From: Staphylococcus aureus | GTDB lineage: Bacteria; Bacillota; Bacilli; Staphylococcales; Staphylococcaceae | Direction: 5' to 3' | Length of the DNA: 64,000 bases | Assembly: GCF_001027105.1 (NCBI RefSeq) | Contig: NZ_CP011526.1 | Span: 1,240,001 to 1,304,000, forward strand | Part shown: one piece after another, positions 63,114 to 64,000 of the stretch | How the letters are laid out: every line of letters starts with the position of its first letter | How positions within the stretch are numbered: the first letter of the stretch is position 1 | Translations under genes and position numbers: made by a program | Notes under the pieces: model-generated | Database searches by the model: none | Seen by the model: only the letters and a program-made list of their open reading frames with translations | Told to the model about the DNA's origin: nothing

Positions 63114-64000
63114 ATGAAAGATATAAGTAAGATAGTAGCTGACGTCGAATCAACGTTAGCACCATATTTTAAAGAAATTGAAGAAACAGCATATATTAAT
63201 CAAGAAAAAGTATTAAATGCATTTCATCATGTCAAAGCAACCGAAAGTGATCTACAAGGATCAACAGGATACGGGTATGATGACTTTGGACGTGATCATT
63301 TAGAAGAAATATATGCGCAGGCATTTAAAGCAGAAGATGCAATTGTTCGTCCGCAAATTATTTCAGGTACGCATGCGATTACTATTGCATTACAAAGTTT
63401 ATTAAAACATGGTGATGAATTAATTTATATAACGGGTAGTCCATATGACACTTTACTTGAAGTCATTGGCGTAAACGGAAATGGTATTGAAAGTTTAATG
63501 GAGCATGGCGTATCGTATAAAGATATTGCACTTAAAGAAGGTAAGATCGATATTGAAAGTGTGTTAGATGGGGTTTCTGAGCGCACCAAAGTAATAGCGA
63601 TTCAACGTTCGAAAGGCTATGATCAAAGACCTTCAATTCCGCTAGATGAAATTGAAAAGGTAATTACTAGGTTGAAAAACGTGCATCCTAATATTTTAAT
63701 ATTTGTGGATAACTGTTATGGGGAATTTGTTGAAAGACGTGAACCTATAGAATGTGGTGCCGATTTAATAGCAGGATCATTAATTAAAAACCCTGGCGGT
63801 GGTTTAGCTAAGATTGGTGGATACATTGCTGGTAGAAAAGATTTAATTGAACGATGTGGTTATAGATTGACAGCACCTGGTATTGGTAAAGAAGCGGGTG
63901 CATCATTAAATGCATTGCTTGAAATGTATCAAGGTTTCTTTTTAGCACCACACGTTGTCAGTCAGAGTCTTAAAGGTGCATTGTTTACTAGTTTATTTTT
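63114..64000 (+). CDS. YnbB-like PLP enzyme (cystathionine-gamma-synthase fold), 3'-truncated
   Basis: Frame open from ATG 63114 to the window end (295 codons, no stop). Begins MKDISKIVADVES and contains GYGYDDFGRDHLEEIYA, IFVDNCYGEF (Asp that contacts the cofactor) and SLIKNPGGGLAKIGGY with the likely PLP lysine (~225). This matches the family called methionine gamma-lyase-like or 'aluminium resistance' protein, YnbB in Bacillus, of unproven substrate. It follows hflX by 18 bp, and the order hfq-hflX-ynbB-glnR is common in Firmicutes, so glnR is expected just outside the window. Confidence 0.88.
   Translation, partial: MKDISKIVADVESTLAPYFKEIEETAYINQEKVLNAFHHVKATESDLQGSTGYGYDDFGRDHLEEIYAQAFKAEDAIVRPQIISGTHAITIALQSLLKHGDELIYITGSPYDTLLEVIGVNGNGIESLMEHGVSYKDIALKEGKIDIESVLDGVSERTKVIAIQRSKGYDQRPSIPLDEIEKVITRLKNVHPNILIFVDNCYGEFVERREPIECGADLIAGSLIKNPGGGLAKIGGYIAGRKDLIERCGYRLTAPGIGKEAGASLNALLEMYQGFFLAPHVVSQSLKGALFTSLF

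Overview
The window is a stretch of conserved core chromosome from a low-GC Gram-positive coccus. Many proteins (HslU, CodY, PolC, IF2 with its Asn/Lys-rich linker, the glp genes, BsaA, Hfq) look like those of Staphylococcus aureus, so I read it as S. aureus or a very close relative such as S. argenteus. Fifty-four protein genes are supported; 52 lie on the + strand. No IS element, prophage, CRISPR array, tRNA or rRNA was seen, and codon use looks uniform. The first gene (hslV) and the last (ynbB-like) are cut by the window edges.

Layout. 1-2.7 kb: end of the hslV-hslU-codY operon (ATP-dependent protease and the branched-chain amino acid/GTP-sensing repressor). 3-11.4 kb: rpsB, tsf, pyrH, frr, uppS, cdsA, rseP, proS (ribosomal protein S2, EF-Ts, UMP kinase, ribosome recycling, undecaprenyl-PP and CDP-diacylglycerol synthesis, site-2 protease, prolyl-tRNA synthetase). 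11.7-16 kb: polC, the replicative polymerase. 16.3-23.9 kb: the nusA-infB operon (rimP, nusA, rnpM/ylxR, ylxQ, infB, rbfA, truB, ribF, rpsO). 24.3-28.3 kb: RNA decay genes pnp and rnjB. 28.5-41.4 kb: spoIIIE, a GntR/UTRA regulator, the ymfF-ymfH-ymfI-ymfK-ymfM genes, pgsA, cinA, recA and rny. 41.6-48.6 kb: a small minus-strand hypothetical gene, ymdB, korAB, a thiamine-binding-type protein, miaB, ymcA and thiW. 48.9-58.8 kb: mutS, mutL and the glycerol genes glpP, glpF, glpK, glpD. 58.9-64 kb: a lipase-like hydrolase, miaA, hfq, the minus-strand glutathione peroxidase bsaA, hflX and a PLP enzyme.

Working together. Three themes recur. One is gene expression, from transcription elongation (nusA) through initiation and ribosome maturation to mRNA decay (pnp, rnjB, rny, hfq, ymcA). 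The second is genome maintenance (polC, recA, mutSL, spoIIIE). The third is glycerol and phospholipid metabolism (cdsA, pgsA, glp). Regulation visible in the DNA includes a LexA box before recA, a cre site over the glpF promoter, paired terminator-type leaders before glpF and glpD for the antiterminator GlpP, and many intrinsic terminators, several of them unusually long nested hairpins inside otherwise co-oriented operons.

I found no convincing undescribed multi-gene system. The most useful leads are local: a 25-bp tandem repeat between cdsA and rseP, a ~140-nt nested inverted repeat between rnjB and spoIIIE, a 71-residue orphan gene with its own promoter and terminator, an ACT/P-loop protein of unknown function (ymfK), and three proteins with missing catalytic motifs (RNase J2, the CinA C-terminal half, the YmfF peptidase homologue).
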